DNA of 16,608 nucleotides from Lachnoclostridium sp. UBA7122 (GTDB lineage Bacteria > Bacillota > Clostridia > Lachnospirales > Lachnospiraceae): assembly GCA_002493085.1 (NCBI GenBank), contig DKXQ01000219.1, forward strand, positions 1-16,608, read 5' to 3'. A program made the translations under genes and the position numbers. Below the pieces are notes generated by a model. The model saw nothing but the letters and a program-made list of their open reading frames with translations, ran no database searches and was not told where the DNA came from. Shown in pieces: positions 1 through 7,385 of this stretch. Within the stretch, counting starts at the first letter, position 1; each line of letters starts with the position of its first letter.

Positions 1-631
1 AGTATTTACAAACAACCAGGTAACAATCGCAGGTGAGGTAGTAAGCGAATTCACATTCAGCCACGAAGTATATGGTGAAAACTTCTATATAGTTAATATT
101 GCTGTATGCCGGTTAAGCAATTCGTATGATGTTATTCCTGTCATGGTCTCAGAGAGGCTTATGGATGTGAAAGCAGATTATAAGGGATGTGTGCTGCAGG
201 CAACAGGGCAGTTCCGTTCTTATAACAGACATGAAGAAACTAAGAACAGGCTGGTATTATCTGTATTTGCACGGGAAGTTGAACTGGTAGATGCAGATGA
301 GGCAGAGCAGAACCCGAACCATATTTTCCTTGATGGGTATGTTTGTAAGAGACCGGTGTACCGGAAGACACCTTTAGGAAGGGAAATCGCAGATGTACTT
401 CTTGCAGTAAACAGGCCATATGGTAAGTCTGACTATATTCCATGCATATGCTGGGGACGAAATGCAAGATTTGCAGACCAGTTTGAAGTCGGCTCACATA
501 TCCAGCTATGGGGAAGGATACAGAGCAGGGAATACCAGAAAAAAATATCTGAAGATATGTATGAAAAGCGTGTTGCTTATGAAGTATCAGTAAGTAAGCT
601 GGAATATATTGCTGAAGAGGAAGGGGTGTAA
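1..631 (+). CDS. Single-stranded DNA-binding-like protein with two OB folds (5' partial)
   Basis: The frame is open from position 2 and runs to TAA at 629-631, so the start codon lies before the window; the first internal ATG (143) falls inside the domain and is not the start. The visible 209 residues form two SSB-like OB domains. The first is about residues 1-97 (NNQVTIAGEVV, a strand pattern typical of SSB, then YDVIPVMV). The second is about residues 106-203 (IFLDGYVCKRPVYRKTPLGR, AVNRPYGKSDYIPCICWG, GRIQSREY). The second domain is the better match to canonical SSB. The C-terminus is AEEEGV and lacks the acidic tail ending in PF by which classical SSB recruits partners. It probably binds single-stranded DNA as an accessory or paralogue rather than as the main replicative SSB; this role is inference. 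Confidence 0.8.
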   Translation, partial: VFTNNQVTIAGEVVSEFTFSHEVYGENFYIVNIAVCRLSNSYDVIPVMVSERLMDVKADYKGCVLQATGQFRSYNRHEETKNRLVLSVFAREVELVDADEAEQNPNHIFLDGYVCKRPVYRKTPLGREIADVLLAVNRPYGKSDYIPCICWGRNARFADQFEVGSHIQLWGRIQSREYQKKISEDMYEKRVAYEVSVSKLEYIAEEEGV

Positions 632-634
632 ATT

Positions 635-763
635 ATGTTATTATCTGCAAGTGCCAGGAAAACAGTAAAATATGCACAAAAACAGTATATTTCAGGTTCT
701 TCTGCCGGATTGTGGATAGTGACAGTTTATAATATCTTTAGAAAAAAGTATAGCTTTTTATAA
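635..763 (+). CDS. Possible 42-residue micro-ORF downstream of the SSB-like gene
   Basis: An ATG at 635 opens a 42-codon frame ending TAA at 761-763, beginning MLLSASARKTVKYAQKQY and ending in a basic, aromatic tail (FRKKYSFL). An AAGGGGTG ribosome binding site at 621-628 lies inside the last codons of the upstream gene, about 6 nt before the ATG, which is the main support. The frame sits between that gene and a terminator hairpin, so it would be the last cistron of that transcript. No family is recognised. It has one short hydrophobic stretch (about residues 24-33) that is too short for a confident membrane segment. It may equally be non-coding 3' sequence. Confidence 0.3.
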   Translation: MLLSASARKTVKYAQKQYISGSSAGLWIVTVYNIFRKKYSFL

Positions 764-778
764 ACAGATGTGATAGAA

Positions 779-823
779 TGGCTAGAGTTAGCGGTGTTAT
801 GACGCTATCTGGCCATTTTCTTG
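779..823 (+). terminator. Hairpin terminator after the SSB-like gene
   Basis: TGGCTAGAGTTAGCG (779-793) pairs with CGCTATCTGGCCA (803-815) around a 9-nt loop, with one G-T pair and a 2-nt bulge. A T-rich run follows (TTTTCTT, 816-822). It separates the upstream transcript from the adenosyltransferase gene. The bulge makes it less than ideal. Confidence 0.55.
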
Positions 824-866
824 TTGTAAGGAAAAATATCCGTATTATGCGGCATGGAGGGATAAA

Positions 867-1367
867 ATGGGTAATAAAACTGTCCAGATTTTTTATGGAA
901 CGGGAAAGGGCAAGACATCTGCTGCCGTAGGGCAATGCATACGTGCAGCAAGCCAGGGGCTTTCTGTAATTATTATACAGTTTCTTAAAGGTAAAGAACC
1001 ATTGGAGTCTGGTTTTTTAGAAAAACTTGAGCCTGAGATAAAAGTATTCAGGTTTGAAAAGGCAGATAAGTCATATGATTTACTGCCCATATCGCAGCAG
1101 AAAGAGGAGAGGAAAAATATCCTTAACGGGCTTAATTTTGCCAGAAAAGTTATAGATACGGGGGAATGTGATATCCTTGTGCTGGATGAAGTACTAGGGC
1201 TTTTAGACTTAGGAATAACTACTATAGAAGACATTATACATCTTATAGAATTAAAAGATGGCGGCTGCCGGCTTGTGCTTACAGGCAGAAAGCTTCCAGA
1301 AGAACTTTTGCCTTATGCCGATATAGTTACAAATATTGATTTGGAAAAAGATGTTAAAAGATCCTGA
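867..1367 (+). CDS. CobO/BtuR-type corrinoid adenosyltransferase, short C-terminus
   Basis: The 166-residue product is a P-loop protein of the ATP:cob(I)alamin/cob(I)yrinic acid a,c-diamide adenosyltransferase family, which transfers the 5'-deoxyadenosyl group of ATP to reduced corrinoid. The Walker A GTGKGKTSA lies at residues 11-19, followed by the family strand IIIQFLKG, a Walker B-like DILVLDEVLGLLDLG near residues 105-119 and LVLTGRKLPEELLPYADIVT. Family members usually continue with a KHP...GI.A..GIE tail that contributes to the corrinoid pocket; here the protein ends EKDVKRS instead, so the tail is missing. The ATG at 867 follows GGAGG (856-860) at 6 nt. No other cobamide gene is visible nearby. 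The family call is firm, but activity with the shortened tail is uncertain. Confidence 0.82.
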   Translation: MGNKTVQIFYGTGKGKTSAAVGQCIRAASQGLSVIIIQFLKGKEPLESGFLEKLEPEIKVFRFEKADKSYDLLPISQQKEERKNILNGLNFARKVIDTGECDILVLDEVLGLLDLGITTIEDIIHLIELKDGGCRLVLTGRKLPEELLPYADIVTNIDLEKDVKRS

Positions 1368-1464
1368 TAGATAAATGTCCGTACAGGTTTTGCCATACAC
1401 GTTTTATAACAGGGAACATATAATAATAATCTAAATATACATATAAGATTAGGAGGAGATAGCA

Positions 1465-2358
1465 ATGTCTATATTTACAGGTGCAGGAGTTGCATTAATT
1501 ACGCCTATGCATGAAGATGGCTCTATTAATTATGATGAGATGGAGCGTATTGTAAATTACCAGATTGACAATGGCACAGATGCAATAATTGTCTGTGGAA
1601 CAACAGGTGAAGCATCAACTATGACCCATGAGGAGCATATTGAAACTATTAAAGCGTGTACAGGTATGGTAAATAAACGTGTGCCTGTAATAGCAGGTAC
1701 AGGTTCAAATTGTACAAAAACAGCCATTTATCTGTCTAAAGAGGCTGCCAGTGCGGGAGCTGATGGAATACTTGTAGTGTCTCCTTATTATAATAAAGCT
1801 ACACAGAATGGATTAAAGAAACATTTTACTGCTATTGCAAAAAGTACAGACCTTCCAATGATTCTTTATAATATACAGGGGCGTACAGGGGTTAATATAG
1901 CACCACAGACAATGGCAGAACTTTCTAAAGAGGCTGATACTATTGTAGCGGTTAAAGAGGCTTCAGGTGATATTTCACAGGTTGCAGAGATATTGGTGCG
2001 TTCAGAAGGGCGCATTGATGTATATTCAGGCAATGACGACCAGATAGTGCCTATAACTGCACTTGGCGGAAAAGGAGTTATCTCTGTATTGTCGCATATA
2101 CTGCCACAGGAAACACATGATATGGTTATAAAAACAATGTCCGGTGATATAAAAGCAGGAGCAGGCCTCCAGATTAAGTATTTTTCTCTTATAAAAGCAC
2201 TGTTTTCCGAGGTAAACCCTATACCGGTAAAAGCAGCAATGAACATGATGGGCTTTAATGCTGGCCCGCTGCGTATGCCTCTTACAGAGATGGAAGATGC
2301 ACATAAAGAACTTTTAAGACAGGAAATGATAAAAGCTGGCATAAAAGTAGCTATATAG
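1465..2358 (+). CDS. dapA: 4-hydroxy-tetrahydrodipicolinate synthase
   Basis: DapA condenses pyruvate with aspartate semialdehyde, the first committed step to diaminopimelate and lysine, in the cytoplasm. The 297-residue length is normal for this (beta/alpha)8 family. The pyruvate-binding CGTTGEAST motif is at residues 44-52, SPYYNK at 106-111, the catalytic Tyr135 in LYNIQGRTG with substrate-binding Arg140, and the Schiff-base Lys164 in VAVKEASGD. The ATG at 1465 follows a strong AGGAGGAG (1451-1458). The 97-nt leader contains a TATAAT at 1419-1424 without a good -35 partner and is too short for a lysine riboswitch. The dapB gene follows beyond an internal terminator. Confidence 0.97.
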   Translation: MSIFTGAGVALITPMHEDGSINYDEMERIVNYQIDNGTDAIIVCGTTGEASTMTHEEHIETIKACTGMVNKRVPVIAGTGSNCTKTAIYLSKEAASAGADGILVVSPYYNKATQNGLKKHFTAIAKSTDLPMILYNIQGRTGVNIAPQTMAELSKEADTIVAVKEASGDISQVAEILVRSEGRIDVYSGNDDQIVPITALGGKGVISVLSHILPQETHDMVIKTMSGDIKAGAGLQIKYFSLIKALFSEVNPIPVKAAMNMMGFNAGPLRMPLTEMEDAHKELLRQEMIKAGIKVAI

Positions 2359-2388
2359 CTGCTTTTGCATAGTATTGACAGCTTCTGA

Positions 2389-2415
2389 GGGCAGAACGCT
2401 GGTTTTGCCCTTTTT
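2389..2415 (+). terminator. Intrinsic terminator between dapA and dapB
   Basis: GGGCAGAAC (2389-2397) pairs with the 3' arm at 2402-2410 (nine pairs, one of them G-T) around a 4-nt loop GCTG, followed directly by TTTTT (2411-2415). It lies in the 92-nt gap between two pathway neighbours, so it probably reduces rather than abolishes read-through into dapB. Confidence 0.75.
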
Positions 2416-2450
2416 AAGGATACATAACAGGAAGAAAGGCTGGTTTATAA

Positions 2451-3206
2451 ATGACAAAAATTATTATTATTGGATGTAACGGACGGATGGGGCAGATGAT
2501 TACAGATATTGTGGCAGAGGATGAAGATGTTGTAATAGCTGCTGGTGTGGATATTGTAAACAACAGGGAAAACAGCTACCCTGTATTTACTGATATATAC
2601 GATTGTGATGTACATGCAGATGTCATTATTGATTTCTCTTCTTCAAATGGCATTGAGGAGAGGATAGACTATGCAGTGGACAAGCAGATACCAGTGATTA
2701 TATGTTCAACAGGCCTGTCAGATGAACAGCAGAAATATGTTACAGAAGCAAGCCGGAAAGTTGCTGTATTAAGGTCAGCAAATATGTCACTTGGCATAAA
2801 CCTCCTTATAAAGCTTGTAAAAGAAGCTGCCAGAAAACTGGCAGATAATGGTTTTGATATTGAAATTATTGAAAGACACCACAACCAGAAACTTGATGCC
2901 CCTTCCGGCACAGCTCTTGCACTGGCAGATTCAATTAATGAAGAACTTGGTGACAGGTATGAATATGTTTATGACCGTTCACAGGTACGTCAAAAGCGTG
3001 GAAAATATGAACTTGGAATATCTGCAGTACGTGGTGGCACAATAGTTGGCATGCATGATATAGTATTTGCTGGAACAGATGAAGTCATTACCCTTTCACA
3101 TACAGCATACTCAAGAGCAATATTTGCAAAAGGTTCTGTCGTTGCAGCAAAATTTATGAAAGGAAAAGGCGCTGGTTATTATGATATGGCTGACGTACTG
3201 ATGTAA
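2451..3206 (+). CDS. dapB: 4-hydroxy-tetrahydrodipicolinate reductase
   Basis: DapB reduces the DapA product with NAD(P)H to tetrahydrodipicolinate. The 251-residue protein has the N-terminal dinucleotide loop GCNGRMGQM (residues 8-16), DFSSSNG near residue 61, and the C-terminal catalytic stretch ERHHNQKLDAPSGTAL (residues 141-156) carrying the catalytic His pair, Lys147 and the SGTA substrate loop. The later GISAVRGGTIVGMHDI and ITLSHTAYSR segments are also typical. The ATG at 2451 is preceded by a GAAGAAAGG-type site. Its stop codon overlaps the start of the CvpA-family gene by one base (ATGTAATG), indicating translational coupling. Confidence 0.97.
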   Translation: MTKIIIIGCNGRMGQMITDIVAEDEDVVIAAGVDIVNNRENSYPVFTDIYDCDVHADVIIDFSSSNGIEERIDYAVDKQIPVIICSTGLSDEQQKYVTEASRKVAVLRSANMSLGINLLIKLVKEAARKLADNGFDIEIIERHHNQKLDAPSGTALALADSINEELGDRYEYVYDRSQVRQKRGKYELGISAVRGGTIVGMHDIVFAGTDEVITLSHTAYSRAIFAKGSVVAAKFMKGKGAGYYDMADVLM

Positions 3207-3640
3207 TGGAAGTTGTTACAATTATAGATATTTCAATAGCCATAATACTTGCAGGAGCTGTGATTTTTGGATATATGACTGGTCTTATAATGCAGATTGC
3301 ACATCTTGCTTCACTGGCAGCAGCGTATATGGCTGCTGCTACAGTTGCAAAACTGTTTCCACTGCAGATTGGCAGCCAGGTAATTTTTTCAGTTGTATTT
3401 TTTGTTGTATCTGTAATACTGCGTCTGGTGGTCAGGATTTTAAAGGTAACTGACTATATACCAGTGCTTGGTTTTATCAGCCACATTGGAGGTGCTGTAA
3501 CTGGATTTCTTGTTAATTTTATAATAATATATATAATATGCAGCATCTTTTTTGGCATAATTCCACAAGAAATTCTTGATAGCTGGGGACTGACAGAAAA
3601 TGCCATAAAAGACTCAATACTGTTACAAGTATTTTATTAA
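3206..3640 (+). CDS. CvpA-family integral membrane protein
   Basis: The 144-residue protein is very hydrophobic, with about four predicted membrane segments near residues 6-24, 28-49, 56-78 and 90-118, the CvpA arrangement. An N-terminal DISIAIILAGAVIFGYMTG and the central VTDYIPVLGFISHIGGAVTG, with family glycines, support the call. CvpA was named for colicin V production in Escherichia coli; the general role in Firmicutes is unclear and linked in other bacteria to envelope stress tolerance. It starts inside the dapB stop (1-nt overlap), so it is part of the same operon. It is on the short side for the family. Confidence 0.85.
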   Translation: MEVVTIIDISIAIILAGAVIFGYMTGLIMQIAHLASLAAAYMAAATVAKLFPLQIGSQVIFSVVFFVVSVILRLVVRILKVTDYIPVLGFISHIGGAVTGFLVNFIIIYIICSIFFGIIPQEILDSWGLTENAIKDSILLQVFY

Positions 3641-3670
3641 ACAGATGTGCTTTTGTATATGGAGGATTTT

Positions 3671-4321
3671 ATGAATAAAACCAATTACCAGCTTTTACTT
3701 GATGAAATAATAGATGGCATTGTTAAAAACAACTTGTGTCCAAGCCTTTTAATGCATAGCTGCTGCGCACCATGCAGCAGTTACTGTTTAAGCTATCTTG
3801 TTAAATATTTTTCCATAACGGTTTTATATTACAATCCCAATATTTCACCAGAGGAAGAATATTACAAGCGTGTAGCTGAACAGCAAAGGCTTATAAGAGA
3901 ACTTCCAGTAGAGAATAAAATAAGTTTTGTAGAGGGGAAATATGAACCTTTAAAATTTTTTAAAATGGCAGAAGGTCTTGAAGATATGCCAGAGGGTGGA
4001 GAGAGATGTTTTAAATGCTATGAAATGAGGCAGCGTGAAGCAGCAGAATATGCATCTTTACATGGCTTTGATTATTTTACGACAACACTTTCCATAAGCC
4101 CGCATAAAAATGCACAGGTACTTAATGAAACAGGTTTAAGGCTTGGAGAGGAGTATGGTGTCAGGTATCTGGTATCTGATTTTAAAAAAAAGGGAGGTTA
4201 CCAGAAGTCAATACAGTATTCCAGGGAATACTGCCTTTACCGCCAGAATTACTGCGGATGCATATTCAGCAAGAGAAACCAGGTATTTGTCCTTAAAAGA
4301 AATGGAGATTATAATGGCTGA
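3671..4321 (+). CDS. queH: Epoxyqueuosine reductase QueH
   Basis: QueH (formerly DUF208) reduces epoxyqueuosine to queuosine at the wobble position of GUN-anticodon tRNAs, the last step of the pathway, and is non-homologous to the cobalamin-dependent QueG. The 216 residues contain the family cysteines: CCAPC at residues 31-35, CFKC at 113-116 and YCGC at 194-197, which hold metal/iron-sulfur centres, plus the SISPHKN motif (141-147). I place the start at 3671 rather than the in-frame ATG at 3647 because GGAGG (3661-3665) lies 5 nt before it and homology begins there. The gene overlaps the Nudix gene by 8 nt. The queA gene for the previous step lies about 3 kb downstream on the same strand. 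Confidence 0.93.
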   Translation: MNKTNYQLLLDEIIDGIVKNNLCPSLLMHSCCAPCSSYCLSYLVKYFSITVLYYNPNISPEEEYYKRVAEQQRLIRELPVENKISFVEGKYEPLKFFKMAEGLEDMPEGGERCFKCYEMRQREAAEYASLHGFDYFTTTLSISPHKNAQVLNETGLRLGEEYGVRYLVSDFKKKGGYQKSIQYSREYCLYRQNYCGCIFSKRNQVFVLKRNGDYNG

Positions 4322-4811
4322 GATTTGGGATATTTATGATGAAAATGCTAAACGTACAGGCCGCACAATGGAACGTGGCGAACCAAAAGCTGGTGACTAT
4401 ATGTTATGTGTACATATATATATTTATACACCAGATGGAAAATTTCTTGTACAGAAACGTGCCATGAATAAGGAAACCCATCCAGGAGAGTGGGATGTTA
4501 CAGGAGGGGCTGTACTTTCTGGTGAGGACAGTATTGATGGCGCTATCAGGGAGACAGAAGAAGAAGTAGGCATTAAACTTAATAAATCAGAACTTATACT
4601 TGCAGGGCGTTTAAAGAGAAAGAAAAATTTTGTGGACATTTATTTTGTAAAGAAGAATTTTGATGTAAATGATTGTCTGCTGCAAAAAGAAGAAGTATCT
4701 GAAGTAAAGCTTGTCGGTTATGACGAGATGATTGACCTTGCACTACATTCCAGAAGACGCGACAAAGAATATTTAGGTGTCCTTAAAGATGCAGTTGAAA
4801 AAATTTTATAA
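4314..4811 (+). CDS. Nudix hydrolase, isopentenyl-diphosphate-isomerase-like subgroup
   Basis: The 165-residue protein carries a complete Nudix box at residues 65-87 (G65, E71, R79, E80, E83, E84, G86), the Mg2+/diphosphate-binding loop-helix of enzymes that cleave nucleoside diphosphates linked to other groups. The start EIWDIYDENAKRTGRT and the segment FLVQKRAMNKETHPGEWDVT resemble the Idi/YfcD-like Nudix branch; the substrate cannot be read from the sequence. The ATG at 4314 is chosen over the in-frame upstream ATG at 4143 because the latter lies deep inside queH and has no ribosome site, whereas a GGAG (4304-4307) precedes 4314. The hydrophobic position after RE is Thr81, a mild deviation. 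It overlaps queH by 8 nt and precedes leuC by 18 nt. Confidence 0.9.
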   Translation: MAEIWDIYDENAKRTGRTMERGEPKAGDYMLCVHIYIYTPDGKFLVQKRAMNKETHPGEWDVTGGAVLSGEDSIDGAIRETEEEVGIKLNKSELILAGRLKRKKNFVDIYFVKKNFDVNDCLLQKEEVSEVKLVGYDEMIDLALHSRRRDKEYLGVLKDAVEKIL

Positions 4812-4829
4812 ACCAGGAGGAAATTAAAA

Positions 4830-6095
4830 ATGGGAATGACTATGACACAGAAAATTCTGGCAGCACATGCAGGCCTGCCGGCTGTTGAGGCCGGCCAGCT
4901 TATCGAAGCAGATTTAGATTTAGTGCTTGCCAATGATATTACAGGTCCGGTTGCTATCCATGAAGCAGAAAAGCTTAATAAAAAAACAGTTTTTGATAAG
5001 GACAAAGTAGTGCTTGTTCCAGACCATTTTGCACCAAATAAAGATATAAAGTCAGCAGAGCATTGCAAATGCGTGCGTGAGTATGCAAAGGCACATGATA
5101 TTACAAATTATTTTGAAGTGGGACAGATGGGCATTGAACATGCACTTCTCCCTGAAAAAGGGCTTATAGTTGCAGGTGAAATATGTATAGGGGCTGATTC
5201 CCATACCTGTACATATGGTGCTCTTGGAGCATTTTCTACAGGTGTCGGGAGTACTGATATGGGCTGTGGCATGATAACAGGCAAAACATGGTTTAAAGTT
5301 CCATCTGCAATTAAAGTCATCCTTACAGGCAAACCATCTAAATGGGTCAGTGGCAAAGATGTTATACTGCATCTTATCGGGATGATTGGCGTTGATGGCG
5401 CACTGTATAAATCACTTGAGTTTACGGGTGACGGCATTGCAAATCTTTCAATGGACGACCGCTTTTCCATTGCCAATATGGCTATTGAAGCAGGTGCTAA
5501 GAATGGAATTTTCCCTGTAGATGACCAGACTATTGCATATATGGAGGAACATTCAAAGAAAACATATACAGTATACGAAGCGGATGAGGATGCTGTATAC
5601 GATGAAGAATACACAATTGATTTAAGCAGTCTTGAGCCAACAGTCGCATTTCCACATCTTCCTGAAAATACAAAAACTGTAAGTGAAGCAGGAGAAGTAA
5701 AGATAGACCAGGTAGTTATTGGTTCATGTACCAATGGCAGGATAAATGACCTGCGTATAGCAGCAGAAGTTATCAAGGGGCATAAGGTTGCTGATGGCAT
5801 AAGGGTTATTGTTATACCAGCTACACAGGCAATATATCTTAAAGCAATCGAAGAAGGGCTTGTACAGACATTTATAGAAGCAGGTGCAATCGTGAGCACA
5901 CCTACATGTGGTCCATGTCTTGGCGGCTATATGGGAATACTGGCAGCAGGAGAGCGGGCAGTTTCTACAACGAACCGTAATTTTGTAGGACGTATGGGAC
6001 ATGTTGATTCAGAAGTTTATCTTGCAAGTCCTGCAGTAGCGGCTGCAAGTGCTGTGACAGGCAGGATTTCAGAGCCATCTGAATTGGGATTATAA
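4830..6095 (+). CDS. leuC: 3-isopropylmalate dehydratase large subunit
   Basis: LeuC with LeuD isomerises 2-isopropylmalate to 3-isopropylmalate in leucine synthesis. The 421-residue length fits the shorter HacA/LeuC branch seen in many Clostridia and archaea, not the ~465-residue proteobacterial form. The 4Fe-4S cluster cysteines are Cys300 (GSCTNGR), Cys360 and Cys363 (TPTCGPCLGG), and GADSHTCTYGALGAFSTGVG at residues 121-140 is the substrate loop. A GGAGG site precedes ATG 4830. There is no T-box-like leader: the upstream gap is only 18 nt, so the gene depends on upstream transcription. The leuA and leuB genes are not in the window. Members of this branch sometimes act on citramalate-derived substrate as well. 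Confidence 0.96.
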   Translation: MGMTMTQKILAAHAGLPAVEAGQLIEADLDLVLANDITGPVAIHEAEKLNKKTVFDKDKVVLVPDHFAPNKDIKSAEHCKCVREYAKAHDITNYFEVGQMGIEHALLPEKGLIVAGEICIGADSHTCTYGALGAFSTGVGSTDMGCGMITGKTWFKVPSAIKVILTGKPSKWVSGKDVILHLIGMIGVDGALYKSLEFTGDGIANLSMDDRFSIANMAIEAGAKNGIFPVDDQTIAYMEEHSKKTYTVYEADEDAVYDEEYTIDLSSLEPTVAFPHLPENTKTVSEAGEVKIDQVVIGSCTNGRINDLRIAAEVIKGHKVADGIRVIVIPATQAIYLKAIEEGLVQTFIEAGAIVSTPTCGPCLGGYMGILAAGERAVSTTNRNFVGRMGHVDSEVYLASPAVAAASAVTGRISEPSELGL

Positions 6096-6119
6096 TAAAA
6101 CAGAAATGGAGAGAAGAAT

Positions 6120-6605
6120 ATGAAAGCATGTGGTACAGTCCATAAATATGGAGATAATGTTGATACAGATGTAATTATTCCAGCAAGATACCTTAATTCA
6201 TCTGACCCGGCAGAGCTTGCTAAAAAATGTATGGAAGATATAGACCCTGAGTTTGTAAAACGTGTTAAAAAAGGCGATATTATGGTTGCCAATAAAAATT
6301 TTGGATGCGGTTCATCACGCGAACATGCTCCTATTGCAATTAAAGCAGCAGGAATAAGCTGTGTAATCGCTGAAACATTTGCGAGGATTTTTTACCGCAA
6401 TGCAATTAATATAGGACTTCCTATTATTGAATGTCCTGAAGCGGCAAAAGCAATCGAAGCAGGAGATACAGTTGAAATTGATTTTGACAGTGGCATGATT
6501 TACGATAAAACAAAAGGGACAGAATATAAGGGGCAGGCTTTTCCGCCATTTATGCAAAAGATAATTGAAGCAGAAGGTCTTGTAAACTATATCAACCATA
6601 AGTAA
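6120..6605 (+). CDS. leuD: 3-isopropylmalate dehydratase small subunit
   Basis: This is the swivelling small subunit that completes the active site of LeuC. At 161 residues it is the short LeuD type that pairs with 420-residue LeuC proteins. The motifs are GDNVDTDVIIPARYLN near residues 11-26, the substrate-recognition region following it, and NFGCGSSREHAPIAIKAAG, which carries the invariant SSRE. The gene starts 24 nt after leuC with a GAGAGAAG ribosome site, and its stop lies 14 nt before the cytidylyltransferase start, so the three are almost certainly co-transcribed. Confidence 0.96.
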   Translation: MKACGTVHKYGDNVDTDVIIPARYLNSSDPAELAKKCMEDIDPEFVKRVKKGDIMVANKNFGCGSSREHAPIAIKAAGISCVIAETFARIFYRNAINIGLPIIECPEAAKAIEAGDTVEIDFDSGMIYDKTKGTEYKGQAFPPFMQKIIEAEGLVNYINHK

Positions 6606-6619
6606 GATGAGGTACAGCA

Positions 6620-7330
6620 ATGGTTTATGCTCTTATACTTGCAGGTGGTATTGGAAACCGCATGAAAACTGAAAAACCTAAACAATTTCTTATGGCTGGC
6701 GGACATCCTGTAATTATCCACACTCTGAAGAAATTTTGTGCCTATGGCGGCTTTGAAAAAATTATTGTACTGTGTCCTGATGAATGGATAGATTACACAA
6801 AAAAACTTATATATGAATATATGGGTGGTTATACAGAAAATATATCTGTAATTGCCGGGGGGCTTAGCCGTAATGATACTATTATGAAAGGCATAAGTTA
6901 TATTGAGGACAGCGGCCACCTTAATGACAATACAATAATTGTAACACACGATGCGGCACGTCCATTTATCAATAACCGTATCATTGATGAAAATATAACG
7001 GCAGCAGCAGAGTGTGGCGCTGCTACAACAGCTGTACCAGCTACAGACACAATACTTTACTGTCCTTCAGGCAAAAACGTAGAAAGCATAACCGACAGGT
7101 CTGCATTATATTTGTGCCAGACCCCGCAGACATTTTTTGCAAAAAAACTGTGGGAATTATACCAGGCATTAGACAGCAGGGAAAAAGAAACAATGACTGA
7201 TGCATCAGGTATATATGTAAAAAACGGGCTGCCTGTTAAAGTTGTACCTGGAGAAATGTATAATTTTAAGATTACTTATCCCAATGACTTAATAACTGCA
7301 GATGCATATATAAAACATGGCATAGTCTGA
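6620..7330 (+). CDS. IspD/TarI-family cytidylyltransferase
   Basis: The 236-residue enzyme has the family nucleotide-binding signature LILAGGIGNRMKTEKPKQFL near the N-terminus, IIVTHDAARPFI near residue 110, PATDTI and CQTPQTF. It transfers CMP from CTP to a sugar or polyol phosphate. Two activities are possible: IspD (methylerythritol phosphate, isoprenoids) or TarI (ribitol-5-phosphate, teichoic-acid-type polymers). The CPDEWI, NRIIDENI, TDAS and GEMYNFKITYPNDL segments look closer to TarI-type proteins as I recall them. No ribitol-phosphate reductase neighbour is visible, so the substrate stays open. It starts 14 nt after leuD. Confidence 0.88.
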   Translation: MVYALILAGGIGNRMKTEKPKQFLMAGGHPVIIHTLKKFCAYGGFEKIIVLCPDEWIDYTKKLIYEYMGGYTENISVIAGGLSRNDTIMKGISYIEDSGHLNDNTIIVTHDAARPFINNRIIDENITAAAECGAATTAVPATDTILYCPSGKNVESITDRSALYLCQTPQTFFAKKLWELYQALDSREKETMTDASGIYVKNGLPVKVVPGEMYNFKITYPNDLITADAYIKHGIV

Positions 7331-7385
7331 ACAGTGGTGCTGAATGGTCTTATAAAAGCCAATATACGGAGGATTATAAAGGATT

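Noticed and set aside
1368..1464. Lysine riboswitch before dapA
   Set aside because: The gap is only 97 nt, with no multi-helix junction or terminator, far shorter than a lysine aptamer.
3647..3670. Upstream ATG (3647) as the queH start
   Set aside because: It lacks a ribosome site and would place the GGAGG inside the coding sequence; ATG 3671 is correctly spaced from it.
4812..4829. T-box or attenuator leader before leuC
   Set aside because: Only 18 nt separate leuC from the Nudix gene, just enough for a ribosome site.
5108..5899. 263-residue open frame on the - strand
   Set aside because: Shadow of leuC on the opposite strand; leuC has full family motifs and the antisense frame resembles nothing.
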